64,000 nucleotides of DNA from Lunularia cruciata. Its lineage: Eukaryota > Streptophyta > Marchantiopsida > Lunulariales > Lunulariaceae. The stretch covers positions 12,839,001 to 12,903,000 of the forward strand of contig OX419756.1 of NCBI GenBank assembly GCA_948567375.1, written 5' to 3'. Position numbers and translations under genes: made by a program. Shown here in pieces: positions 35,901-46,199 of the stretch (the first letter of the stretch is position 1; each line of letters begins with the position of its first letter). The notes beneath the pieces are model-generated. The model was not told where the DNA came from. It ran no database searches and was given only the letters and a program-made list of their open reading frames with translations.

Positions 35901-36280
35901 TGTGGTACTCACATTTTATTTTATTTTCAAAATTTGGAAGAAGAAGTGTATAGAGAAGTCAAATTGCACCTGTATGGCCAAAGAAGGCAAAGAAAAGTGT
36001 CCTTGGGATGAAACCCAAGGTAATGTGGCTTTGGGTCATAAGGGTATTCAGGATTGCCTTGTCAGCATAGAGCCCAAAGTAAGGAGTCTTCGTATCGGGG
36101 GTGCTCAACCCGAGGCAAGGACAGTGTAACAACTTTCCTTTGGGGTGAGACATTCAAGAAGGGACCGTTCAAAAACAGCAGTCATACGCGTGAAGGACAT
36201 TTGACAGTGACAAGAGCATGCAGGAGGTGTGATTTCTTGGTAGAACCTTGAATTGAAGAAAGACAAAGAAGGCGCAACTC

Positions 36281-36288
36281 TATAAAAA
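36281..36288 (+). promoter_or_regulatory. TATA box conserved in four LTR copies
   Basis: TATAAAAA lies 380 bases into LTR B. Equivalents lie at 370 (A, 2307), 373 (D, 22968) and 386 (C, 60782) bases. The ATG of the LTR ORF follows 27-34 bases later in copies B, C and D. If this is the LTR promoter, the ORF would be the first gene of the transcript. Confidence 0.75.
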
Positions 36289-36307
36289 TTGGGCTAAAGA
36301 CAAAGCA

Positions 36308-38918
36308 ATGACAAGCAATTTTCCCTTGCCATTAAGAAGTCATCTTGTAGGAGATTGTAGGAAGGGAAGTAGAGTCGAAGATGCACTTGTGTGTAGAGAA
36401 GAATTTGAGAGAGTTAATCCAGGAATCAATAGGAAGAATAGTCCCTAGCCTAAAGTGGAAGAGAGAAAGATGGGAGGGGGGGAGAAGAATTTTGAATTGA
36501 CAATGAGAAATCATGCAATTCGGAGGTTAGATGTGATCGCAAGAATTGAAGTCTTGAGCAGGCTTTGGATCACATTCTTGGCATGGAATTGGAATGTTAG
36601 CTTTCTCGGGTTCATGACTGAGATCATCAAGAGTAAGTGTCTTGATGGTCCCGAGGAAGAAGGGAAGAGACGTAATTGGGCTTGCTAGACTGAGTTGGAT
36701 TGGAGGTTAGTACTCGGAAGAGAAGCAGGCGCGGAGCATGGTGCCATGTTCTTGGGGAAGGGTGAAGTAGAGGAAGGGTGAAGTAGCAGAAGAAACCCAT
36801 GAGGTGAGAGATGCTTTCTCTTTGAAGCACACAAAGAATGGTTACAAAGTAGAGAGCTGTAAGGATCATGTCAAGAGAGGGATCGTGAGTGCTCTAATGA
36901 TGATCTTGAAGCTGGAGAGAACGACTTATGTGATGAAGCACCAAGCGGTGTTCTTCCATAGGATGTTTGCAGGAGAGCCAACTAATTGGGCAAAGTGTCT
37001 TCATGGGAGGACGAGACAGATGGTGTGGAATTTGCAGGATAAGTTGCCTCCACATTACATTGTGTCGTTTGCAGCCCATTTCTATCTGGGGCTGAACTTG
37101 CTCAATGCGGCGGAGCGCAATAGGATGGTGTCACATTTCCATCCCAACTTAAGAAGAGAAGTTGACGCGGAGGAGCAGCAATACATTCTTTAGATCAGGA
37201 GCAGTGATGATTACTATGTGCAGACGGGGAAGAGTGTGCAGTTAGAAGTGAGTACTCCAAAGTCAAATAAGAGGATTTGACAAGGAGAAGGAGAAGAAGT
37301 TGAGAAAGTAAGACCTCGGAAGGCTAGAAGGGTAAACCCAAGGAAAGGAATGGTGGTAATTGCGTCATCAGATGAAGAATTGGAAGGCAAAGCCGAGTGC
37401 AAGTCCAAAGACTCGGAAAGAGATGAAGAACTTGAGAGCACACTACAGAGTGGAGACACGAGTAGTGATAGTGATGATGGATGGGAGATGACATCGGTAC
37501 TTGAGGAAGAGGAAGCCAAGATGGAGATGAAGGAGAAAGCTAACTCAAAACTGGAAGACAAAGTGCCAGAGCAAGAGTAGAAGAGAGTTACCATTCAAAG
37601 AGAAGTTTGTTCCAGACGAAAGGCAAAGTGTGGAGCGGGGCTGAGTGATGTAAGAGAAGGGGAGGATGGAAGTTTGGGGAGCAAAGCATCCATTCCTATA
37701 AGGCGAGTGCGGCTTAGAAGGCGAGTGTTGAGTGAGGAAGAGGTGAAGAAGGAGATCACTCTGCAAGTAGAGGTAACTCAAAGTGAAGGAGTAGAGTACC
37801 TATGGGAGGTTGTGTGCCTATTATTAGTAAAGTTAGAGCATAGGAAGAAGGAGATGCAATCAAAGTGTCTGGAGGTGAAGACTGTGTTGCAGGTGTTAGC
37901 AAGATTAGAAGAAGAGAACTCGGAGTTAAAGAAGAGTATAATCCAAGGTGAGGAGGAAAGAGAAGTACTACAAGTAGATGCACTAGTACAGAATCAAGTG
38001 ATTGAGAACTTGAGGAGAGAAGCAAGGAATAGGGAGGAACTAATAGAGCAAAATGTCATAGCAAGGGAAAGACAAATAGTTGAGTATGAAATCTTGAAGC
38101 AGCAGTTTGCTGATTCAAGACTAGAAATTATCCATGCTATGGCAAGAGTAGCAGAGAAAGAGCAAGAGCTTGATAGGGTGATGAAGAGTGTAGAGGAGAA
38201 GAAGTAGTTGTGGCAACGAGAGTTGATAATGAGGTACAGAGAGGAAGAAAGGTTGAGAGAGTTACTTTGCAATCAGAAGGAAAAGATTGTGTAGAAAGAG
38301 AAGGAGAAGGATGTTGTGAAAGCCGAGTTCAAAGTAGAATTGGCAATGTACAGAGAAGATTGGCTTGCAGATCAAGAACAAGAGAGAAAAATGAGATTGG
38401 AGCCATTAAAGGAGATCATGATCAAGATGAATGTGATGCTAAGTATAGAGGCCAATGTGCACATTGAAGAGACAAGACTGCACGAGTTGAAGTTGTTGGT
38501 GCAAGAGACAAGGAGGAGAAATGCAAAGGACAAAGACTCAAATGCCTTACTTATCAGTCTAAGAACTTGTGTAGATAGAAAGATATTAGAGGTAGAAGAC
38601 AATATCACAATCAGATTAGACTTAGTCAAATTAGAGATAAATAAACTTTGGAAGGATGTCAGAGCAAAACCCGAAGTAGATAACATAGGAGTGCGAATGT
38701 CTTTGGAGTTACCATCGGAGATATTGGAGAAGAGTGGGTTGGGAGATAAGGAGTTTGAAAGATTACCCACTAGTGGAATTTTAGATCAGGAAAGAGAACT
38801 ATTAGATTTGGTAGAGGAATTAGGAGTTGTGAAACCCAAGGATAGAGTAGCAGGGAGTGAAGTTACTTCGGGTTTGGGTTTGAAAGCCGAAGAAGAAGTA
38901 GAAATTAGATTGGATTAG
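36308..38918 (+). pseudogene. LTR-borne ORF, copy B: globular domain, acidic spacer, coiled coil
   Basis: Starts MTSNFPLPLR at 36308. Domain 1 includes RRLDVIARIEVLSRLWITFL then AWNWN (about 36515-36595), LDWRLVLGREAG (36690), KNGYKVESCKDHVKRGIV (36837), FAGEPTNWAKCL (36966) and PPHYIVSFAAHFYLGLNLL (37048). From about 37350 comes an acidic, serine-rich spacer (VIASSDEELEGKAE), then from 37674 to 38560 a long coiled coil (LEEENSELKKSIIQGEEERE), and a C-terminal part ending EIRLD-stop at 38918. About 870 codons in all. A few frameshifts and stops (38204, 38293) break it. I do not recognise the family; no RT, protease or zinc motif is present. Confidence 0.75.
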
Positions 38919-39034
38919 AAACAAAATTGAGATTTGAAGAGGCAGATATGAAGAGATGCATTGTCATTTCAGATCTGCAAGTTTGTAGAGTTGTTAGGAA
39001 ATGGTATTTTTGTTAGAACTGTTGTTTGCTTCAC

Positions 39035-39042
39035 TATTTAAG
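39035..39042 (+). promoter_or_regulatory. Second conserved TATA-like box of the large LTR
   Basis: TATTTAAG (in CACTATTTAAG) lies about 115 bases after the ORF stop and 670 bases before the LTR end. Same context in A (3481) and C (58058-58065, minus), and TATATAAG holds a similar place in F (42590). If this is the promoter, the ORF lies in U3. Confidence 0.6.
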
Positions 39043-39714
39043 AGTGACATTTGCAGTCTTATGTTATTTAGTGCTCATTATTTCCAAGAATAGATAAAGC
39101 AAAGTGTTGTGAAGCAGTGCTCGTCATTTGAGCTTGATTCCAAGTATCAACATTGTGCTTGTGTTTATGAGTGTGTGGAGAAATTTGAAGTGCAAGTCAG
39201 TGTGCTTGTTGGATGTTGGATTCCACAACCTTGATCTTTACTTTGTGTGTTTGATCCTAAGTGAAGTGCAATCGGAGCAATGCCTTGACAAATCTGAGAG
39301 GAATTGTAGTGTTGGTAGTATTTTGCATATGTGAGTGCAGCGCAAAGTTGATCTGAAGCAATTTTGATCAAGGAAGTTGTGCCTTCAGTGGAGGGGTGGA
39401 ACACAATTCTGAGGCAAAGTTGTTTTGCAGTGAAGTGCTATTTTCAAGAGAGCCTGAATCATCACAATCAAGATTGTTTGGAAAGATTTGATGGAGTTAT
39501 GATTAAGTGTGACAAATTGTTGTGACAAGACTGCGAGTCAGTGCTTGTTACTGTCTTCTGGTTGTGGTTTCTACTTGAGAGGTTAAAGAAGAACTCGAGA
39601 AGAACTACATTGTTATTTTTTGCTTTGTATTTGGAAATTTCCGACCAGTATCTCTGCGGGAACGAACTTTACTTACCCAATTACCGCAAAAGTGATATTT
39701 GTCGGGTTGTCATA

Positions 39715-39719
39715 GTGGG
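39715..39719. other. Target-site duplication GTGGG, right copy
   Basis: Identical to 35896-35900. Confidence 0.92.
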
Positions 39720-39811
39720 ACCAATTACAATGATCTTGCATAAAGAGCCATTGTAAAAGCAATTATGAAGCTCTTTAAACAAAAAAAGAACCACCTACTT
39801 GACCAATGGAT
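39720..39811 (+). pseudogene. LTR-borne ORF, copy F, fragment 2
   Basis: Reads TNYNDLA, a stop, then RAIVKAIMKLFKQKKNHLL, matching the YKDPVKRGIVSALMAILKPE region of copies B and C position for position without gaps. Interrupted at its right edge by LTR V2. Confidence 0.65.
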
Positions 39812-40543
39812 AGTAACACCTATTTGTGCATGTATGTGCTATTGTGATATTTAGTTTGGTATTATAAGTACTTGATAGATATTATTTATATAGAGATAAA
39901 GGATGGTTCTATATTAGTCATGATTAGCATCCTAATCGTGATCTCAAAGGATGGTACTACATTAGTCATGTTATGATTAAGATAAAGAGTCCCTTACTTT
40001 AGAGGAAGTAGAAAATATGAGCACCAATATTTTGGATTCTAGTGTGTTGACTTGGTATTATTCCTAGGTCTTTGGCTTAGAGGAAAGAGTTGAGAACTCT
40101 TGGACCCACAAGACTTTTTGTTTTGGATTCTTCTACAGATTCTTCTATAGTCTAAGGATAGCCCATGTGAAGGAATCCTTGACTAAGGGGTAGGTCAACA
40201 TAAGACCACATGCTTAGGAGAATATTCCCATGAGTATGGATATTCTTTTAACTTTTTAACTTTATTTGACTTTTAGCCTAGTAACTTGAGTAACTCCAAT
40301 AATAAGTAACTTTGGTTCGTAACTATTTCATAAGTATATAAACTAGGGGTGAGAAAGTACTCATCTTTTCATTTGTTATTATCTCTATTTCTTTGAGTTC
40401 TCTAATGAGCAATGGTTTGAGTCTTGGAGTGTTAGCCTTAGAGGAGTATAGTGGAGTTGGTGTTCTTTGCATTCTTTGTCCATGGTGCACAACCACAAAA
40501 GCCATCAGAGGTTCATCTTGAGTGAGAGATAGGTTGGCTGACA
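39812..40543 (+). repeat. Solo LTR V2
   Basis: Matches V1 (6465-7150) along its length, with extra bases near 39940 and 40130. Starts AGTAACACC (ancestral TGTAACACC) and ends GGCTGACA. TATA box TATATAAA at 40335-40342. Flanks GGAT and GGCT could be a 4-bp duplication with one change. It interrupts the copy F reading frame. Confidence 0.8.
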
Positions 40544-42190
40544 GGCTAGGCATTGTTCTTTGATTACTTGTACTAAGGAGAGCATGTAGATTGGGCAGAA
40601 ATGTTCAATAAATAGTCCAAGGTCCTACATCAATATTTTGAGGACAAAGGAAGTGCTACCTGCTCATTTTTTTGTGCATTTACTATATGGAGACAAATCT
40701 ACTAACAAAGGAAGAGAGGAAAAGGTTTCTCACACATGTCCATGTTGTAGGTTATTTCAAATCACAACCTGAAGGACCCACCCAAATTGCTAGTATTGGC
40801 TGGCCAATGTTATGTTTGTAAACATAGTATTGGCTATAGTATTGGCTAGCCAATGTTAAGTTCATAGAGACAAGCAAATTTATGCCTATAGATGTGCCAA
40901 TTCTTCAATTGGCACTACCAACAACTCTAAAGAGGATGGATACTACACCAAAGAAGAAGCCACTTTCTCCAACCAAGAAGTTGAAGCCCAATGCATATAT
41001 TGTTGAAGTGTCTTCTTCAAAAGATGAGGCCAAGGACACTAATGTAGACAAAGATGATGACAAAGAGGGTCAAGGATCCTTCAATCTGCAAGGATTGACC
41101 TCCACTTCAAGAGACAAGGATGAGGGAGGAGAAACTTAGGAAGATGCCCAATCTGTTCAGCATATGCAAGACCAAGATATGGACAAGTGCTTTGTAGATG
41201 AAGGAGAGCATATGATAGAAGAAGTAGAATATGGATATGTTGCTACCCTAGTACCAAGCCAAGTGCCCTAACATAGTAGACTTCACCACTTTGATCAGAG
41301 CTATGCATAAGCAGGTCTACACTTGAAAGACCAAAGAAGACTTGGTGAAAGACAAAGCAGTGAAGGCTAGAGACTTGTACAAGGTAGATCCTTCAAAGGT
41401 AATTCCCTTGTTGTAAGAGAACCAAGAACTCAAGAGGAGAAGTGCTACAACATAGAATGAATGAGATCACCAAGCAAAAGAAATCCAACGGTTTAAAGGA
41501 GATGGGAAGGCACTCTACCTTGAGTTTGATCAATTTACGAAGGAATCCAAAGACCAACTTCACAACATGTGCAGGAGCTGGAGAGCACTTGGAGTGCTCT
41601 AAAGGAGAAACATGACCAAGTAGTGACTCAAGAGATGTAGATGCAAGAGTACTAGAAGGAGGTATCAATGCAACTGGAACATCTTGCCAAAGAGGTATCA
41701 ATGCAATTAGAACATCTTGCCAAGGAGGTAAAAGAAAAGAAAGTCAAGCATGCAAGAAGTCTCCAAGTGTTGGAAGACCAAAAAGCCAAATGAAGCATTC
41801 AAACAAGATAGATGGAAGCGGACCAGCTGAAGGTACTACACCAATTGGAGGAGACCCAATGATATGGAGATGTTAAAGGAAGAAAGAGCAATGCATGCCT
41901 TGCAAACCAAACACCATGAACTGAAGATGGAGGTCTAGAACTTAAAAAAACCAGGCCTATGAAGAAGAAGAAATGAATAGCCTATCCATGCACTTGAAGG
42001 AGCACTCTTGCAAGAAGTTCAATGAAGTGTGCTAGACCTTCTTGCTAGAGATAGCTATGCATCAAGCACAAATAGAACAACTAATTAGATATATAAGAGG
42101 TAAACAAAATCCTTCACCCTTAGTAGTTCAAGCCCAAGGCACTCCCCCAAGGGGAAGTCCTTCAATGAGGTAGACACTCTTTGGCAAAGA
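40544..42190 (+). pseudogene. LTR-borne ORF, copy F, fragment 3: end of domain 1, acidic spacer, coiled coil
   Basis: The text resumes as ALFFDYLY, a stop, GEHVDWAEMF, aligning with AVFFHKLFAGEPINWARCF of copy C; PAHFFVHLLYG and EERKRFLTHVHV (shifted frame) match PPHYIVPFAAHFYLG and AECNRMVSHFHP. Then comes a Lys/Ser/Asp-rich spacer (40882-41139: EVSSSKDEAKDTNVDKDDDK) and a coiled coil with an 11-residue tandem repeat. The order of parts equals that of copies B-D although the sequence is far diverged. Confidence 0.65.
41659..41724 (+). repeat. 33-bp tandem duplication in coiled coil of copy F
   Basis: GAGGTATCAATGCAACTGGA onward is repeated from 41692 with two changes, giving EVSMQLEHLAK twice. 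The 11-residue period suits a coiled coil. Confidence 0.85.
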
Positions 42191-42430
42191 TTAGGTACTT
42201 GGAGTTGTATAATAGTCAAGCACTCCAAGTAGGCCCTTAGCATCTACACTCATAGTTATATATTTCAAGAGTGCACTTGGAGTTATATGGCACTCAAAGT
42301 TATATATAGTTGAGGATAAGTACCCTTGGAGTTGTACAACACTTTGAATTGTACAAAATTGTAGAGGAATGCCCTTGGGATTAAATAAGCAGTCAAAGTT
42401 GTACACTAAAGATAGAAAAGGTGGGGAAGC
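42191..42430 (+). repeat. Short irregular repeats after the copy F coiled coil
   Basis: Many variants of TTGGAGTTGTA(T)A and CACTCAAAGT recur about every 30-50 bases. They are too diverged for a fixed period. They lie between the ORF remnant and the TATA box at 42590. Confidence 0.5.
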
Positions 42431-42589
42431 CATGACATCTCCACTGATATGTGTTAGGAGCCTAATAATTTTATATATGATTAAGGTAAGATAGGATTAG
42501 GATAAAGAAAAACCAATGATGGAAAATTTAGATTAGGACTTTTCAAGATTCACTTGGGGACCTAATCCCTTTGGCTGGAGCTAGATTAG

Positions 42590-42597
42590 TATATAAG
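42590..42597 (+). promoter_or_regulatory. TATA box of LTR copy F
   Basis: TATATAAG in TTAGTATATAAGGCTGAG, about 680 bases before the LTR end, the same relative place as TATTTAAG in copies A-C. Confidence 0.6.
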
Positions 42598-43961
42598 GCT
42601 GAGTGCCATTGGCACTCATGTTCATTCTATTTTTTAATGCAGATTTTGATTACAAGTAAAGAGTGCTCTTGCTTCTTTGCAAGTTCTATGTCCTATATTT
42701 TGTATGTTGTTCAATGTCTAGGTAAGAGTAGAAGAGAAGAATTTCATAGTAGGTCCTCAATGCTTTGCGCCAAGTAGGTACTCACCCCTAATCAAGGTGT
42801 GCATTGGATGATACCAAGGAGTGAACTTGTGCAACAAGCAAATTAGGAAGCTCACCATACAAGCAATACCACAAAAATGAAATGCTTAGGCAAGGAATAG
42901 CATGAAGCTTAGTCCTTCAAGTTGTGTTTTCTTGGAAAGGTAGAAGAATGTTGCATGTACTATACCTTTGGAATGGATTGGCACTTGGAGTTGAACTATC
43001 CATCACCTTTAGGAGAAATCCTAACTAGATCTCAGAGTGAAGGTGATTTTGTGATTTTCTTTTTGTTGTAGTGCAACACAAAGGGTGACACTGCACTCTT
43101 TTGGGAGTGGTTCTTGCCCAAGAAGTTAAATAGGAAAAAATAAATTAATTGGGATTTGGTGACAAGTGTATGTTATGCTTCATTCTTAAGCATATTTTAC
43201 CAATATACTTGTGAGAAATTTTTTTCTTATTGACTATACTATAAGTAAGTCAACGTTGAGCTATCACATTGGCCATCTTTGAAGGTGATAATATATATGT
43301 GCATTCTCTGATGAGGTGTGCACATTAGGACCATCCATCACTTAATCTGAACTTGTGAATGTGTAGATCATAAGATGTAGGCCACCACATCTCTAATGGA
43401 ATCATAGATCCTAGTAGGCTCTCCTCCTATAGCACATTTTAGGAGATGTATGCCCTCAACATCCAACAAAGAATCACATAGGAAATGGTCAGATAATCCC
43501 AAGACTGATGGACATGGTAAGCCTAGCCAAAGCTGAAGATCAATGATGAACTCCTCTAACATGAATCTAAAGTCCTCAATCAAATTAGAGGTATGAAACC
43601 AAGCTCTAGTGCCCTTCTCATTGCAAGATAGGATCCTAGCTCTATCAAGTAAATATGCATCAATGAAGATACTAGAAAGGGTGTGAGTGTGCATATGTCC
43701 ACTAAACTTTGCCTTAAACTTCTAGAATCAAGGGATACATAGTTTTCAAAGGAAAGGAGTGTTGTATGTGTTGGGGCTAGTAATAGATCCCAAGCTAATC
43801 AAAGAGTTATCTAGAAATCATAGGTGTTTGAGTTATCTTGAGTCACAATAGGTGGCAATAAAAAAAAACAACCCTCATGTAAGAACCTATCTGCCAACAA
43901 GGAGGCCATTAGTGCCCATGCTCCTAGGTAAGCTATTGATCTAATAGCCTCGTGTGATATA

Positions 43962-43999
43962 ATACCACATCCTCCCATGAATATGGGAGGATGTGGTAT
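43962..43999. repeat. 17-bp perfect hairpin, 4-base loop
   Basis: ATACCACATCCTCCCAT (43962-43978), loop GAAT, and its exact reverse complement (43983-43999). It overlaps the MGGCGI segment of the RT remnant, so it formed inside coding sequence. Confidence 0.93.
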
Positions 44000-44467
44000 C
44001 TATGATCACCGCAAATCATATGATAACTATGGGAGCATATATGATCCTAAGGGTGTGGAGAATATATGTAGTAGGTACTATCAAAGGACCATAGATGGGG
44101 TAAGAGTACCTCTGTGGGAAGATATATACTTGCCAAATAGGATGCTCTTGGGGACAAATCATCTCAAAAGGAGGGAGTAGGCCACTTGTGTGTTCCCCAA
44201 CCGGAGGAGGAAGTGAGCATGGGCAATAGCCCAAATCAAAGTGTCTGAGATAAAGGAACTCCAAAATGTATTTCTTTGAGAAAGGAGCCCAATACTCTCA
44301 AACTTCCTACAGAGAATTGGAATCCTGGTGGGAAATTAGAGAAGGAGAGGATTGTGTGTGCTCCAAACTTTGCATTTATGAGTATGAAATCATAAAGACC
44401 CAATGACTCTAAACTAAGTGTAAAAATTTGCACTGTCCAAACTACATCCTCCATGGGGTCCAAGATG

Positions 44468-44487
44468 TGGGTATCATATGATACCCA
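44468..44487. repeat. 20-bp perfect palindrome
   Basis: TGGGTATCATATGATACCCA is its own reverse complement. No neighbouring repeat or gene edge explains it. Confidence 0.9.
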
Positions 44488-44500
44488 TATATGATACAAC

Positions 44501-45479
44501 CAAGAGATCTTGGCAATGCACCATGGCTAGATGAAAACTAAGTTTGGCTCTGTTAGGAAAGAAGTTGCATGTGATAGTTTCTCAAAGCCATTTTTTCAAT
44601 ACTAGCTCCATTTAGGTTATACTAGGCAGAGAATTTGGTAAACCCAAATTGTAAGAATGATTATACCTATAGTTGCCATGATCATACATCATAGATTATA
44701 TGTACATTCAAGTGAGGAAAGATTTTGCATACTACATTAGAGAGATCCAGAAATGGGGATGTTTCAATAGATAAGTGACTAAAAGATACACGTAAACAAA
44801 GTATATAGATATACCTATTTTAACATATAAATAGTGAGTGAAAGTTATGCAAAAACTATTATGTGCACTTGTACCATCTCTTGCCAAAATAACATTTGGC
44901 ACATTTGACATGACATGAAAAATGGGATACATATACATGAGGTGTGCTATTAGATTCAAGAACTTCAAGGGAAATTTCAATAGGAAGTCATCTTTCAAAT
45001 AATTTATTAGTATAAGACACAAATTAAGTACAAAATTGAGACATCTTGCAATTCATGTTTAACTTATAATCTCTTCAATTAGTTGTATGGTCAAAGTATT
45101 AGGGCTTAAAACCTTCATACATAGCGAGAGAAGTAATTTCTTGTGGCATTTAACAAGAATAATAAGCTGATTATTGGATTGGCTATTGGCCAGGCCAAAG
45201 AATTGTGCTTTTCTGAAGTTGTTACCAATTTGGTGTATCACTCAAGTTTACATCCAAATCTACATTTTTCTTTTGTTTTAAATTGTTGAAACCACATCTT
45301 GCATTTTGTCCAGCACAATTATCACTAGATTGCAAAATCAAAGAAAGAGGACGACCGCATAGAAAAAATGAAGGATATGAAGACCCCATCAAGCCATACA
45401 AGGAGGAGATGAAAAAGGTAAAACGGGGCTAAGTCCCAATAGAGTCTATATGAGAAATCTGCCCACTGCACCTAAGATA
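44501..45479. other. No gene recognised
   Basis: AT-rich sequence between two minus-strand RT-family fragments. Short frames only. It may be an insertion separating or following them, but no LTR or repeat end was found. Confidence 0.4.
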
Positions 45480-46010
45480 TCCAAGCTATGCAAATCTTGT
45501 GTTCTATAAACAACGGGAGCATCCGAAGAAGCATTACCTAATATGATTGCTCTCCTGTGGATTGCACTAGCCATTGCCTTCTATAGAGCAATGAACACAT
45601 GCTGTCTCAAATATGCTACAAAGTATGAGAGTGAGAATGGTACCCCTGGCATCTAACATGATAAGCTCTCTCGCACTCCTTGACAAATGTGTCTAACATT
45701 GTGTCCATTACTCCATATAACTCCAAGGCTAGAGAAGCAAAGAGGTGACCTCATTGCATGGCCCTATACTTGAGACCTTCAGACCTGCTGTTGTGCTCGC
45801 CGTCCATCCAGAGGGATTGGTAATCACTCCCTCCAAAATTATATCTTGCATAGGGTCTATAACCACGATATCCATTACTGTCACCTGATCATCTCAAACC
45901 AAGTATAAGCATACCCTAACACATGTCGTTGCAAAATATACAAATACTCTCTCCAAGCCAAGTATACACTCTCTCTTGTTATAGCAAATACTACATCTCT
46001 AATAGCATCA
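45480..46010 (-). pseudogene. RT family T, far C-terminal fragment
   Basis: Minus-strand text reads VTVMDIVVIDPMQDIILEGV, ITNPSGWTAS and further decayed segments resembling the domain after the zinc-like motif in this RT family. It lies 5' of the 44500-43300 piece in the same orientation, the reverse of their order in the protein, so these are two copies or a rearranged one. Confidence 0.5.
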
Positions 46011-46199
46011 TGGGTAGCTTTCCTTAGTCTTCAAAAAAGACACCGGGTCATATGGGCATGTGTTGCGTCCAGTGTAGAACCACTCTCACAAAGTATAGAA
46101 CCACTCTCACAAGTAAGTAATGAAGATGTAAATAAATATGCCATATCCAAACTAAACCTCATCAATGCATAAAAAATAACTAATGTGAGTTCGGAATGC

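Larger units (their letters stand above)
35901..39714 (+). repeat. Solo large LTR, copy B, 3.8 kb, with perfect target duplication
   Basis: Starts TGTGGTACTCACATTTT and ends GGGTTGTCATA; copy C has TGTGGTGCCCACATTTT and GGGTTGTCACA. GTGGG on both sides proves the ends. No polypurine tract precedes it and no pol follows it, so this is a solo LTR left by recombination between two LTRs. It contains the whole LTR-borne ORF (36308-38918), a TATAAAAA box at 36281-36288 and a TATTTAAG box at 39035-39042. It sits within the reading frame of copy F. Confidence 0.93.
35820..43268 (+). repeat. Divergent large LTR, copy F, with two nested solo LTRs
   Basis: The right end, a decayed counterpart of the copy A LTR tail, reads ...TCTTTTGGGAGTGGTTCT...GAGCTATCACA at 43268; copy A has TCTTTTGGGTGTGGTTTCT and GGGTTGTCGCA. 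A TATATAAG box lies at 42590-42597. Coding remnants related to the LTR ORF of copies A-D continue across the insertions of LTR B (35901-39714) and LTR V2 (39812-40543). The left LTR end was not found; 35820 is only where I can first align it. F is a different, older subfamily. Confidence 0.7.
43300..44500 (-). pseudogene. RT family T, C-terminal half
   Basis: On the minus strand, 44499-44236 ends with VGSLRVLGSFLKEIHFGVPL; then MGGCGIISHEAIRSIAYLGA (near 43990-43930), ASLLADRFLHEGCFF, and 43694-43368 with ARAWFHTSNL-type text, LQLWLGLPCPSVLG, and a zinc-like segment CDSLLDVEGIHLLKC followed by IYDSIRDVV. This order follows the region after the palm in the same RT family as 18800-20679. Several stops. 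I assign it from remembered family patterns, not a search. Confidence 0.62.

Noticed and set aside
36308-38918. LTR ORF as an envelope gene
   Set aside because: Its place after pol would fit, but no signal peptide, membrane anchor or cleavage site is visible; it is soluble with long coiled coils.
43962-43999. Hairpin as a MITE or transcription terminator
   Set aside because: Arms are too short for a MITE, no target duplication is seen, and it lies in coding text of an RT remnant.
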